Of a stretch of DNA of 63,574 nt, positions 1 through 8,943 are shown piece by piece (the stretch's first letter is position 1; every line of letters begins with the position of its first letter). The stretch comes from Acinetobacter sp. A2 (GTDB lineage Bacteria; Pseudomonadota; Gammaproteobacteria; Pseudomonadales; Moraxellaceae), in assembly GCF_012371325.1 (NCBI RefSeq), contig NZ_JAAZQX010000016.1, forward strand, positions 1 to 63,574. Reading direction: 5' to 3'. A program made the position numbers and the translations under genes. The notes under the pieces were generated by a model. The model was not told the origin of the DNA and did not search any database. It saw only the letters and a program-made list of their open reading frames with translations.

Positions 1-39
1 TGTCCGCGAGTAGTGAAAATTAAAGCACAAAAATATCCA

Positions 40-75
40 AGAAAATGCCAGTCAATTTCTTAACTGACTGGCATT
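40..75 (-). terminator. Intrinsic terminator after the FadL-type channel gene
   Basis: An 11-bp inverted repeat (arms 44-54 and 65-75, core TGACTGGCAT) encloses a 10-nt loop. Read on the minus strand it is followed by a short T run (TTTTC). It lies about 40 bp past the stop codon of the minus-strand gene at 113-1360, as expected for its rho-independent terminator. Confidence 0.75.
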
Positions 76-112
76 ACCCCGAAGGATGGTTTTTAGATTT
101 GGGAATAATTAA

Positions 113-1360
113 TTAGAAGCGGTAGCCCATTTTTAAACCGTAGCCAATCGCGTGGTTATCTGTGAACTCACCAACATTCGGGTTGGCAACTGTTAAAGCG
201 GTTGCATCACCTAACCAAAAGTATTTAACACCACCCGCAATAAAGTAGTTTGGTGCAGGTGAGTATTGAACACCTAGACCTACATTCCAGTAGCCTTCAG
301 TTGGTCCAAGAGTAGTTACAGGATTGTCTACGCCAGAATCCCAACCTACAGAGACATTTCCAGCCCACTTGTCAGTGAGTTTGCGCCCTACGCCCACAGT
401 AGCAGACCATTGCTCTTCATTATATTCAACGAGGTTACCACCTTTTAATTGTGGCTGTTGCATCAAAGCTGAAGCTAGGTCAATAGCTTGTCCAAACTCT
501 GTTGGGCGAATAGAGAAGTTAGACCAATCTACCCAACGTACGTTAGCAAAAGCAACTGTATCTGCCATAACACCAGTTTGAAAATCTAAATTAACAGATT
601 GTGGGGTAGTTACTGCAGTTTTTCCTGGCTTAAATGCCGGAATTGCAGCAGGGTTTCCTTCTAAACCAACACCTAATGCCACATTTAATGGAACACCAGA
701 ATGGCTTTCTGTTGTAGAAAGCTCATGATCAATCTCAGAACGATAGGTTAAGGATGCTTTTAATGCAATTTCAGGAATTTGGAAAGCTACACCAGCTAAC
801 CAGCCGATTTCACTGTCTTCTTTCAAGGTTGCATCATATCCAGCGAACGCTGAATATGCTGCACCACGTAACGCAACATTACCTTTAGCTGTTTGGTAAA
901 CTGGACCCGCGTAAATATTCCAATTCTGCGTCGGCTGGAAACCAAATAAGAAAGTTAGGTTTTCAGTTTTAACTTCCGCACGAGTACCATCATTTCCTGT
1001 TGGGTTGAAAGCAGCGGATTGAGCAGTATATTCAGCTTCTGCGCCAAATGGCCGATCATAAATTACACCGAAAGAAAACTGATCGGTTACTTGTAATTTT
1101 AATGCAGCTGATGGGAAGTAATAATCACCCGCCATATCACCTGTTGCGTGTGATGGAATTTGCTGACCAGTAAGAGTGGTCATAGCTGTAGTTTTACCAG
1201 AAACAGAAGGATCCAGTACTGAAACACCAGCTTCAAAATAGTTACCCGGTTGTAGGAACGCAGCGATAGATTGACCAGAACGATCCATTGCTGCAGCAAA
1301 AGCACCTGTCATTGGTACAGTTGCTAAAATCATTGCTGTGCTTAGTGCTTTTAATTTCAT
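113..1360 (-). CDS. FadL-type outer membrane transport protein (OMPP1/FadL/TodX family)
   Basis: A 415-aa outer-membrane beta-barrel of the OMPP1/FadL family, which passes long-chain fatty acids or other hydrophobic compounds across the outer membrane. The first ~23 residues form a Sec signal peptide ending near AFAAA. The mature part has alternating short strands typical of a barrel, and the chain ends in MGYRF; a C-terminal phenylalanine is the usual Bam recognition signal. The length is close to FadL (about 420-450 aa). The ATG is preceded by AAGGGA at good spacing. The gene appears to be a single transcription unit with its own terminator. Substrate is not decided by sequence; fatty-acid or alkane-related uptake is an inference from the family and from rubA-rubB elsewhere in the window. 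Confidence 0.85.
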   Translation of the reverse strand: MKLKALSTAMILATVPMTGAFAAAMDRSGQSIAAFLQPGNYFEAGVSVLDPSVSGKTTAMTTLTGQQIPSHATGDMAGDYYFPSAALKLQVTDQFSFGVIYDRPFGAEAEYTAQSAAFNPTGNDGTRAEVKTENLTFLFGFQPTQNWNIYAGPVYQTAKGNVALRGAAYSAFAGYDATLKEDSEIGWLAGVAFQIPEIALKASLTYRSEIDHELSTTESHSGVPLNVALGVGLEGNPAAIPAFKPGKTAVTTPQSVNLDFQTGVMADTVAFANVRWVDWSNFSIRPTEFGQAIDLASALMQQPQLKGGNLVEYNEEQWSATVGVGRKLTDKWAGNVSVGWDSGVDNPVTTLGPTEGYWNVGLGVQYSPAPNYFIAGGVKYFWLGDATALTVANPNVGEFTDNHAIGYGLKMGYRF

Positions 1361-1715
1361 TATACATTTCCCTTGGGCTATAAAGTCTTTTATGACAGTT
1401 TTTGTTGATGCTTTAAGCTTTCATCTAGGATGATTTCGGCTTGTATTCACCGAGACCATTTGTTACTCCATGTGACAAAAATATCACAATTAAAATAAGA
1501 GTAAATGCTCTAGGAAAAACTATTCAGTATAAAAATTAAACCAAATAGAGTATTTATTCTAATAAAGAGGTGTTTTTTATCTATAAGTAATTGATAAATA
1601 ATAAATAAAATTAATAAATTTGCATTTGGTTGGGTGTTTTTGATTGATTAAAAAAAATACTATTTTTGTAGTAAAACCCATTGTCACTTGGTGTATTTCG
1701 CAACAATGGGACAGA
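1361..1715. other. Intergenic region between the FadL-type gene and the fbp operon
   Basis: About 355 bp of AT-rich sequence with no credible gene. It should hold the promoter of the minus-strand FadL-type gene (right-hand gene edge at 1360) and the end of the minus-strand fbp operon, whose terminator is at 1672-1710. The open frame at 1577-1777 is low-complexity and overlaps the permease gene, so I do not count it. Confidence 0.7.
1672..1710 (-). terminator. Intrinsic terminator of the fbpCAB operon
   Basis: Inverted repeat with 8-bp arms (CCCATTGT at 1677-1684, ACAATGGG at 1703-1710). On the minus strand it is followed by TTTTAC. It starts six bases past the stop codon of the permease gene, which fits a rho-independent terminator for the whole iron-transport operon. 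Confidence 0.65.
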
Positions 1716-3338
1716 TCAACGTGTGGTTTTTCCAAGCTTTGCCAATAAAATAACAGGAATAAGACCGACCAATACAATCAACAAGGCGGCCACAGCACCA
1801 TCTTCATAAGTTCCTCTAGAGGCTTCTGCATACAATTGGGTGGCGAGCGTTTCCATATTTAAAGGGCGGAGCAATAAAGTTGCAGGTAGCTCTTTCATAC
1901 AATCTACAAAAATTAATAAGGCTGCAGAAATAATAGCAGGGCGCAATAACGGCAAATGCACACGCCATAATAAGGCAAGGTTGTTTTGTCCTAGGTTGCG
2001 TGCAGCATCATCAAAAACACCATGAATACGGTTATAGCCTGACTCAATGCCACCTACTGAAATTGCTAAAAAACGCACAGCATAAGCATAAATAAGGGTA
2101 AAACTCGTACCTAAAAATAATAAACCTGTATGAATGCCGAGTTTAAATTCTAAAAAATCTGCAATGGTGTGATCAATTTTGCCCAAAGCAAGCATGAGGC
2201 CAATGGCTAAAACTGTGCCGGGAATGGCGTAGCCTAAACTTGCAATTCGGCTAAACCAAGTCTGTTTGCTAAAACGTGTCGCACTGACAATAAAGAAACC
2301 AATCAAAATGGTGACGACAGTTGCAATGCTGGCAAGTAGCAAGGTATTGAGAGAGGCTTGAATGAGAAATTCAGAAAAACCTGCATATTGGATACGCTTG
2401 TAAGATTCCACAAGTAAGTGACTAGTCGGAATGAGAAAACCAATACAGACAGGAATCAAGCCTAAACCCAATAATACCAGTGCCTTAAAGCCTTTGACAG
2501 CTTGTGCAGGCATTAAACGGCTGCGTTGTGCAGAGTTCATATAGCGCTGTTTACGTCGACCTAAACGTTCCACCAAAACCAATAAGGTAATGATCATCAA
2601 CATGAAAATGGCAATTTGCGCTGCGCCAGCTAAGTCAGATTGATTGGTCCAGGTTGAATAAATCGACAAAGTTAAGGTTTTAATGCCTAAAAATTCTGTT
2701 GCACCAATATCATTAATGGTTTCCATTAAAACTAGACTAGTACCCACAGCAATCGCAGGACGTGCTAATGGAATCGCAACACGTAAAAACACTTGATCGG
2801 GTTTTAATCCTAATGTACGTGCGACCTCAATTAAACTGGCCGATTGCATCAGAAACATTGCACGGGTGCTTAAATACACATACGGATACAGCACAAAGCT
2901 AAGTAAGAAGATGCCGCCCCAAACGCTACGAATATTGGGAAACCAAAACTGTTGTAATTCTAAATTAAACCAATCACGCAGAATGCTTTGCACAGGGCCA
3001 ATTGGGTGCAAAATATCGATATAGCTATAGGCAATAATATAAGTTGGTACAGCTAAAGGCAGCAGTAAGGCCCAATCTAAAAATGCACGACCTCGGAATT
3101 GATACGCTGTTACAATCCATGCACTGCCTGTACCAATCAGGATGGTGAGAATTCCCACACCCAACAATAAAATCCCTGTTTCTGCCAACGTGTGTGGAAT
3201 TACATAACGCAGCAGATGCCCCCAAATTTCACTATCACCTTGTAATGCTGTCCAAATTAAAGCGACCACAGGTAAACAGGCGAGTAGTGTCAATAACCCA
3301 CTGAGCGAAAATAAAAAATTAAATTTATTTTTAAGCAT
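1716..3338 (-). CDS. fbpB: Ferric iron ABC transporter, permease (FbpB family)
   Basis: A 540-aa integral inner-membrane permease made of two fused homologous halves, each with about six hydrophobic segments, as in FbpB/SfuB/AfuB iron(III) importers. Each half carries an EAA-type coupling motif for the ATPase: EVARTLGLKPDQVFLRVAIP near residue 171 and DAARNLGQNNLALLWRVHLP near 450. The length matches the family. It is the last gene of a minus-strand operon after the ATPase (4464-5597) and the periplasmic binding protein (3426-4442), separated from the latter by an 87-bp gap holding a strong hairpin. The start ATG lacks a strong Shine-Dalgarno sequence. Thiamine transporters (ThiP) share this architecture, but the binding protein next door favours iron. 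Confidence 0.88.
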   Translation of the reverse strand: MLKNKFNFLFSLSGLLTLLACLPVVALIWTALQGDSEIWGHLLRYVIPHTLAETGILLLGVGILTILIGTGSAWIVTAYQFRGRAFLDWALLLPLAVPTYIIAYSYIDILHPIGPVQSILRDWFNLELQQFWFPNIRSVWGGIFLLSFVLYPYVYLSTRAMFLMQSASLIEVARTLGLKPDQVFLRVAIPLARPAIAVGTSLVLMETINDIGATEFLGIKTLTLSIYSTWTNQSDLAGAAQIAIFMLMIITLLVLVERLGRRKQRYMNSAQRSRLMPAQAVKGFKALVLLGLGLIPVCIGFLIPTSHLLVESYKRIQYAGFSEFLIQASLNTLLLASIATVVTILIGFFIVSATRFSKQTWFSRIASLGYAIPGTVLAIGLMLALGKIDHTIADFLEFKLGIHTGLLFLGTSFTLIYAYAVRFLAISVGGIESGYNRIHGVFDDAARNLGQNNLALLWRVHLPLLRPAIISAALLIFVDCMKELPATLLLRPLNMETLATQLYAEASRGTYEDGAVAALLIVLVGLIPVILLAKLGKTTR

Positions 3339-3382
3339 TGCAATAGAGGTACTAAATAAGGGGGGAGGGAACAGCTGAGCAT

Positions 3383-3410
3383 CTTACAGTGCAAAGCGCT
3401 GCACTGTAAG
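3383..3410 (-). other. Intercistronic hairpin between fbpA and fbpB
   Basis: A perfect 11-bp inverted repeat (CTTACAGTGCA at 3383-3393, TGCACTGTAAG at 3400-3410) with a 6-nt loop. No U-run follows on the minus strand, so it is not a classical terminator. In binding-protein operons such as mal, similar hairpins protect the upstream mRNA and let the binding protein be made in excess over the permease. That role here is inferred from position. Confidence 0.6.
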
Positions 3411-3425
3411 ACAAAAGCAGAAAAT

Positions 3426-4442
3426 TTAGCGGTTAAACTGGACTTTATCGACCAATAGGTTGGCGGCTTTACGGTGACGTGCAATATCGCTTAAGCGAAT
3501 CGAGTCGATATTGAGTTTACCGAAGCTGGCAATAATAGGGTCAATTTTTACCCCTGGTTTTACTGGATATTCAAACCCATTTTGGGCGTAGATGGCTTGG
3601 GCATGATCTGAAGCTAAAAACTCAAGCAGTTGTACCGCTTCTTTGCGGTTTGGTGCATGCTTAGAGATCACTGCACCCGATACATTCACATGCGTACCAC
3701 CATTTTTAAAACGTGGCAGCACGACATTAATGGCATTGCCCCAACGCTGTTGTTCAGCATCACCTGTACGCATGGTGCCAACGTAATAGGTGTTGGCCAC
3801 ACCAATATCACAAACTTTACCTAAAATATCACGGGCAACGTCACGGTCACCACCACTGGCAGGACGAGCTAAATTGGCTTTAACGCCACGCAACCAAGTC
3901 TCAGCTTGTTTTTCACCGTGATGCGCAATATAGGCAGCAATTAAAGCGGTGTTATAAGGATGGTTGCCTGAACGGATGCAGATTTTATTTTTCCATGTTG
4001 GATTAGCCAAATCTTCATAAGTGATGGCTTTTAAAGATGTACGGTCTTTAGAGGCATAGACTGCACGTGCACGCATCGATAGCGCATACCAATGTCCATT
4101 GGCTGCACGTAAGTTAGCAGGAATTGCACTATTTAATGTTTTAGAGCTAACTCGCTGGGTTAAGCCACCTTCTACCAAGTCCACTAAATTACCAAAATCT
4201 ACGGTCAGCATGACATCGGCAGGTGAACGACGACCTTCTGCTTTTACACGTTCCAATAAACCATCTTTAATAAAAACAGTATTTACTTTTACACCTGTTT
4301 TTTGCGTGAATTCAGTTAATAACGTTTGAATTAAAACAGGTTCACGTGTGGTGTATAAGTTAACTTCTGCTGCTTGCGCCACACTTGCACCAAACGCAAG
4401 TAGACCTGTAACAACCAGCGATAATTTAGACATTGGTTTCAT
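3426..4442 (-). CDS. fbpA: Ferric iron ABC transporter, periplasmic iron-binding protein (FbpA/FutA family)
   Basis: A 338-aa periplasmic solute-binding protein that captures Fe3+ and hands it to FbpB. Residues 1-24 form a signal peptide (MKPMSKLSL..., cleavage near AQAAE), followed at once by the family-typical start VNLYTTREP. The adjacent tyrosine pair in VANTYYVGTM near residue 215 matches the two iron-coordinating tyrosines of FbpA/FutA proteins. Length is normal. It lies 21 bp after the ATPase gene and before the permease gene. Translation could begin at Met1 or Met4; both leave a good signal peptide. Confidence 0.88.
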   Translation of the reverse strand: MKPMSKLSLVVTGLLAFGASVAQAAEVNLYTTREPVLIQTLLTEFTQKTGVKVNTVFIKDGLLERVKAEGRRSPADVMLTVDFGNLVDLVEGGLTQRVSSKTLNSAIPANLRAANGHWYALSMRARAVYASKDRTSLKAITYEDLANPTWKNKICIRSGNHPYNTALIAAYIAHHGEKQAETWLRGVKANLARPASGGDRDVARDILGKVCDIGVANTYYVGTMRTGDAEQQRWGNAINVVLPRFKNGGTHVNVSGAVISKHAPNRKEAVQLLEFLASDHAQAIYAQNGFEYPVKPGVKIDPIIASFGKLNIDSIRLSDIARHRKAANLLVDKVQFNR

Positions 4443-4463
4443 ACGGTATTCCTAATCGAAAAT

Positions 4464-5597
4464 TTAAACGTGAATAGCAGCTAAAGCAGAATCTGGTGTG
4501 GCTGATGATTGCTCATCAGATGCCAAGAAAAAACAGCTGTTTAAATCTACAGAAACATAGACTTGTTCAGCATGTTGGAAATCTTGAAGATGATTAACTT
4601 GTGCCAAAAGTGTGAGCGCATGATCTTGTAGTTTTAGACGTAGTTGCTGCGCGTGTCCCATAAAGCTTGAAGACATTACACTTGCTGGCAATGCACCTTC
4701 ATTAGGGGTTTTGCTGACACGCACTTGATGAGGGCGGAAGCAGCATTGCACTTGTTTTTGCGTAGATAAGTCTTGTGCTAAATCCTGCTGACCAAGATCA
4801 ACTTGACCAAAAATGGTGGAGATTGTTTGATTGTTGACTTGTGCAGGAATTTCATTCAACGCAGAAAAATAGCGTGCCGCAAACAACGTTTTAGGTTGTA
4901 GGTAGAGTTGCTTAGGCGAGCCAATTTGAATGATTTGCCCTTGATGCATCAAAATAATTTGATCGGCAATTTGCAGCGCTTCTTCAGGGTCATGCGTGAC
5001 AATGACCGTAGTGGTTGCCGTTTGTTTTAAAATTTGAATGGTACTTTGACGGATTTGATCACGCAGGCGATGATCCAAATTGGAAAAAGGTTCATCCATA
5101 AGTAAAACTGGCGGTTTAGGGGCTAATGCACGTGCCAAAGCTACTCGTTGTTGTTCACCGCCTGAAAGCGTGTAGGGATAGCTGTCTTGATGATGCAGCA
5201 TCGACACGTGTTCTAAGGCTTGTTTGGCAATTTCAGTACGTTGCGATTTAGGGAATTTCTTTAAGCCAAACATGACATTTTCCAGCACGCTTAAATGTGG
5301 AAAAAGGGCATAATCCTGAAAGACTAAACCAATGTTGCGTGATTCTGCGGGAATCTGTTGCTGTTCATCCCATAAGATATGCTGTTCGAGTTGAATAGAA
5401 CCACTGCTTGGATTTTCCAAACCTGCAATTAAGCGCAGCATGGTAGTTTTGCCACATCCTGAGTGTCCCAGCAAACAGACAATCTGTCCACTCATGGCAG
5501 ACCATGTTGCATTTTGCACAGCAAAACGCGAACCAAACTTTTTACTCAGCTGTTGGATGGTCAAGACATTGGCAGGTTGTGCAGCAAACGCATTCAT
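4464..5597 (-). CDS. fbpC: Ferric iron ABC transporter, ATP-binding protein (FbpC family)
   Basis: Cytoplasmic ATPase of the iron importer, 377 aa from the ATG at 5597. It has a Walker A motif (GHSGCGKTTM, about residues 42-51), the signature LSGGEQQRVALARAL, and Walker B LLMDEPFSNLD. A C-terminal regulatory region of roughly 130 residues of the TOBE/OB type follows, as in FbpC and PotA. An upstream TTG at 5615 would add six residues, but the ATG gives the natural start MNAFAAQPANVLTI. It is the first gene of fbpC-fbpA-fbpB, an order that differs from the classic A-B-C. A candidate operator lies about 70 bp upstream at 5667-5685. Confidence 0.87.
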   Translation of the reverse strand: MNAFAAQPANVLTIQQLSKKFGSRFAVQNATWSAMSGQIVCLLGHSGCGKTTMLRLIAGLENPSSGSIQLEQHILWDEQQQIPAESRNIGLVFQDYALFPHLSVLENVMFGLKKFPKSQRTEIAKQALEHVSMLHHQDSYPYTLSGGEQQRVALARALAPKPPVLLMDEPFSNLDHRLRDQIRQSTIQILKQTATTTVIVTHDPEEALQIADQIILMHQGQIIQIGSPKQLYLQPKTLFAARYFSALNEIPAQVNNQTISTIFGQVDLGQQDLAQDLSTQKQVQCCFRPHQVRVSKTPNEGALPASVMSSSFMGHAQQLRLKLQDHALTLLAQVNHLQDFQHAEQVYVSVDLNSCFFLASDEQSSATPDSALAAIHV

Positions 5598-5666
5598 GGA
5601 TATTTCACACGACAAATTTTGTGCTCAAATAATAACTAAGAATTCTTCTCAAGTAGAGTCTTTTTA

Positions 5667-5685
5667 TCATTTAGAATGTAAATGA
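5667..5685. promoter_or_regulatory. Inverted repeat upstream of fbpC, candidate operator
   Basis: Perfect 7-bp arms TCATTTA / TAAATGA separated by GAATG, 70 bp upstream of fbpC. Iron operons are usually Fur-controlled, and the AT-rich TCATTTA half-site loosely recalls Fur half-sites, but the match to the 19-bp Fur consensus is poor. I report it as an unassigned operator candidate. Confidence 0.3.
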
Positions 5686-5849
5686 CCTTGGGGAGAGTAT
5701 AAATTGGTTGAAATATCAAGAAAAACAGCAGTGTTTTGTTGGTTTATATTCTGAACGAGAATCCTACAGCAGGATTAAAAATTTGATGGTTTTATAACCA
5801 CACTCTACTGAGAGTTGAACTTACAAGCGAAAAGACAAAATCGAGCTAT

Positions 5850-5883
5850 AAAAAAAGTTACTGCCGAAGCAGTAACTTTTTTT
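5850..5883. terminator. Bidirectional intrinsic terminator after the amino-acid permease gene
   Basis: An 8-bp GC-containing stem (GTTACTGC / GCAGTAAC, 5857-5864 and 5869-5876) with a CGAA tetraloop, flanked by seven A on the left and seven T on the right. It terminates the minus-strand permease gene ending at 5912. Confidence 0.9.
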
Positions 5884-5911
5884 AAACAGGGCGATATAAA
5901 TATAGTCCAAA

Positions 5912-7321
5912 TTAAGGTTTTTTAGAATTAAGCACCTTAAACAGAACAAACATTAAAACAATCCAGACTGGAATCATAATGACTGATTCTTTGAAGCCCT
6001 GTGTCCACATAATGTAAAGCACCACAGCAATGAAGGCCAACACCAGATAGTTACTAAATGGCGACCAAAGAGCAGGGAACTTGGTTGGAATAGCTAATTT
6101 TTTCAAAGTACTGCTGAATTTTAAGTGGGTTAAACTGATCATTGCCCAGTTTAGAACCAAAGCACCAACCACAATGTACATGAGGTGACTTAAGGCTTCT
6201 TCTGGTACAAAGTAGTTCAATAATACACAGCCAAAAATCAATACCGCAGAGAATAGAACAGCTGGAATTGGCACACCTTGTTTATTCACTTTTAGGAAAA
6301 TTTTTGGTGCGTTACCTTGTTTGGCTAAACCGAACAACATACGGCTGTTGGCATACATCCCACTGTTATACACAGAAAGTGCAGCAGTCAGAATCACGAA
6401 ATTCAGTAAGTGTGCAGCCCATTCAATCCCCATCTGACTAAAAATCATCACGAATGGACTTTTATCTAAACCACCTAAATCGAGCTGATTCCAAGGCACT
6501 AAAGACAACAGAATAGTGAGCGAACCGACATAGAAAATCAGGATACGGAACACCACTTGGTTAATGGCTTTAGGAATTGTTTTTTCTGGGTCTTGTGCTT
6601 CGGCTGCTGCCATACCAATCAATTCAATGCCGCCAAAGGCAAACATCAGGAAAGCCAACATAAAGAATAACCCTTCAAAGCCATGCGGGAAGAAGCCGCC
6701 ATGTGCCCAAAGGTTGCTGAAAGAAGCAGTGGAGGTCGCATCTGCAGAAAGTAATAGGTATAAACCAAATACAATCATCGAGACTACAGCCGCGACTTTA
6801 ATAATCGCCAACCAGAATTCTGACTCACCGTAGAACTTCACATTGCCCAAGTTAATAATGGTAATCACAATGAAAAAGAACAGTGTTGATGTCCATGCAG
6901 GAATATGCGGCCACCAGTAGTTAATATATTTCGCGACTGCGGTGAGTTCTGCCATGGCCACCAAAATATACAGAATCCAGTAATTCCAGCCAGCTAAAAA
7001 GCCAGGGAACTTACCTGCATATTTATAGGCAAAGTGACTGAATGACCCTGCAACGGGCTCATGAACAATCATTTCCCCCAATTGGCGCATAATTAAAAAT
7101 GCAATAAGACCACCAATGGCATAACCCAAAATAATAGATGGGCCAGCAGATTGGATGACCTGCGCGGAACCTAAGAATAAACCAGTACCAATTGCGCCAC
7201 CCATGGCAATCAATTGAATATGGCGGTTCTTTAAGCCACGCTGAAGTTGTGAAGACTCGTTGTTCAAAGTATTCAGCCCGACAATGAAAAAGTGACAAGA
7301 TTGTAATAGATCAAATTTCAT
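5912..7321 (-). CDS. Amino acid permease, APC superfamily (AAT family)
   Basis: A 469-aa inner-membrane transporter with about 12 hydrophobic segments, of the amino acid transporter (AAT) branch of the APC superfamily, which includes AroP, ProY, GabP and CycA. The diagnostic opening LKNRHIQLIAMGGAIGTGLF at residues 30-49 contains the GAIGTGL substrate-site motif of TM1. FGGIELIGMAAAEAQDPEKT near 235 is the conserved TM6 segment. Residues 1-24 before the family start are unusual; a downstream TTG (in LNTLNNES) may be the true start, since the ATG at 7321 has a weak ribosome site. The substrate cannot be read from sequence. It is divergent from the PrpF-family gene with about 270 bp between. 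Confidence 0.85.
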   Translation of the reverse strand: MKFDLLQSCHFFIVGLNTLNNESSQLQRGLKNRHIQLIAMGGAIGTGLFLGSAQVIQSAGPSIILGYAIGGLIAFLIMRQLGEMIVHEPVAGSFSHFAYKYAGKFPGFLAGWNYWILYILVAMAELTAVAKYINYWWPHIPAWTSTLFFFIVITIINLGNVKFYGESEFWLAIIKVAAVVSMIVFGLYLLLSADATSTASFSNLWAHGGFFPHGFEGLFFMLAFLMFAFGGIELIGMAAAEAQDPEKTIPKAINQVVFRILIFYVGSLTILLSLVPWNQLDLGGLDKSPFVMIFSQMGIEWAAHLLNFVILTAALSVYNSGMYANSRMLFGLAKQGNAPKIFLKVNKQGVPIPAVLFSAVLIFGCVLLNYFVPEEALSHLMYIVVGALVLNWAMISLTHLKFSSTLKKLAIPTKFPALWSPFSNYLVLAFIAVVLYIMWTQGFKESVIMIPVWIVLMFVLFKVLNSKKP

Positions 7322-7588
7322 TAGCCTAGTAGCTATACATTTATGAATTAAATTTATGCAAATTATAAAAATAAGTTTAGCTGGCTTTTATTTTAAAAAT
7401 TAGCGTAATCAATATATTAATTTTATTTTTGTCTTATAAATCAAGATGACTGGCTAGGGTAAATTTTACCAAATGTTGTTTTTTTATACTTAAGTCAAGA
7501 CCACGATACCTTTTGAATAAAAACCGTTATCATGCAAAAGGGTCTTTTTATATTGACCATAACAATCAAAAACAAGGGAATAAAATTC

Positions 7589-8779
7589 ATGCGTTTTGCA
7601 CCACAAGTTAAAATTCCAGCGACTTATATGCGCGGCGGTACCAGTAAAGGCGTATTTTTTAAACTTGATGATTTACCTGTAGCAGCACAGCAGCCAGGCA
7701 AAATTAGAGATCAAATTTTATTGCGCGTCATTGGCAGTCCAGACCCTTATGCCAAGCAAATTGATGGAATGGGCGGTGCAACTTCAAGCACTAGCAAAAC
7801 GGTAATTCTGGCGAAAAGTACGCAGCCTGATCATGATGTTGATTATCTGTTTGGACAGGTTTCAATTGATCAGCCTTTTGTAGATTGGAGTGGTAACTGT
7901 GGCAACCTCACGGCTGCGGTAGGTGCATTTGCCATTAGTAATGGTTTGGTCGATGCCAGCAAAATTCCAGAAAATGGTGTGTGCACAGTACGCATTTGGC
8001 AAAAAAATATTGAAAAAACCATTATTGCGCATGTACCTATGACCAACGGTCAGGTGCAGGAAACGGGTGATTTTGAGCTGGATGGTGTGACATTCCCAGC
8101 AGCAGAAGTCCAAATTGAGTTTTTAGACCCAGCCGATGATGGTGACGAGGGGGGGGCAATGTTCCCTACGGGCAATGTCGTGGATACTTTGGATGTGCCA
8201 AATATTGGAACATTTCAAGCTACATTTATTAATGCGGGTATTCCAACAATTTTCCTAAATGCAGAAGATATTGGTTATACCGGTACAGAATTGCAAGATG
8301 CGATCAATGGTGATGCACAGGCATTGGCACGTTTTGAAACCATTCGTGCTTATGGCGCCAAACAAATGGGGCTGATTCAGGAAATTGCCGAAGCTGAAAA
8401 GCGTCAGCATACCCCAAAAATTGCTTTTGTTTCTGCACCCAAAAGTTATGTTTCTTCAAGCGGAAAGCAAATTCAGGTAGCAGATACCGATTTATTGGTA
8501 CGTGCTTTATCGATGGGTAAATTACACCATGCCATGATGGGCACAGCAGCTGTTGCAATTGGTACTGCTGCAGCTATTCCAGGAACTCTGGTGAACTTAG
8601 CTGCAGGTGGTGGTGAGCGTGAAGCGGTACGTTTTGGACATCCATCGGGTACGCTTCGCGTTGGTGCGCAAGCCGTGCAGGAAAATGGACAGTGGCAAGT
8701 AAAAAAAGCGGTAATGAGCCGTAGTGCACGTGTCTTGATGGAAGGCTGGGTGCGTGTGCCTGCTGAAACGCTTGAATAA
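7589..8779 (+). CDS. PrpF-family isomerase (2-methylaconitate cis-trans isomerase-like)
   Basis: A 396-aa cytoplasmic protein of the PrpF family, whose best-known member isomerises 2-methylaconitate in the 2-methylcitrate cycle; relatives tautomerise 4-oxalomesaconate. Family signatures are visible: an N-terminal YMRGGTSKGVFF segment, GGATSSTSKT near residue 65 (the region of the PrpF catalytic lysine), and DWSGNCGNLTAAVGAFAI near 95 with the conserved cysteine. The ATG at 7589 follows AAGGGA and gives the family-typical start; an upstream in-frame start at 7532 adds unrelated residues. PrpF normally sits with acnD, prpB and prpC, but none is here; the neighbours are a divergent amino-acid permease and ispA. 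The substrate is therefore open, and I give no symbol. Confidence 0.85.
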   Translation: MRFAPQVKIPATYMRGGTSKGVFFKLDDLPVAAQQPGKIRDQILLRVIGSPDPYAKQIDGMGGATSSTSKTVILAKSTQPDHDVDYLFGQVSIDQPFVDWSGNCGNLTAAVGAFAISNGLVDASKIPENGVCTVRIWQKNIEKTIIAHVPMTNGQVQETGDFELDGVTFPAAEVQIEFLDPADDGDEGGAMFPTGNVVDTLDVPNIGTFQATFINAGIPTIFLNAEDIGYTGTELQDAINGDAQALARFETIRAYGAKQMGLIQEIAEAEKRQHTPKIAFVSAPKSYVSSSGKQIQVADTDLLVRALSMGKLHHAMMGTAAVAIGTAAAIPGTLVNLAAGGGEREAVRFGHPSGTLRVGAQAVQENGQWQVKKAVMSRSARVLMEGWVRVPAETLE

Positions 8780-8819
8780 ATTGGTCACGAACCTGACATT
8801 TTAAATTTAAACAAAATTC

Positions 8820-8846
8820 AGCCTCTATTTCGATAGGGGCTTTTTT
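8820..8846 (+). terminator. Intrinsic terminator after the PrpF-family gene
   Basis: GCCTCTAT / ATAGGGGC stem (8821-8828 and 8833-8840, one mismatch/wobble) with a TTCG tetraloop and a T6 tail. Confidence 0.88.
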
Positions 8847-8943
8847 GTAGCTGAAATACTATATCGGTGCAGTTAAGGCTTAAAAAAAATTGAATTATGG
8901 GTACAATGCTGCAACAGACAAAGCAGCTTACTGCTTATCAGAC

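Noticed and set aside
1577..1777. 66-aa open frame on the minus strand
   Set aside because: Low-complexity AT-rich translation, overlaps the fbpB gene and its terminator, no ribosome site.
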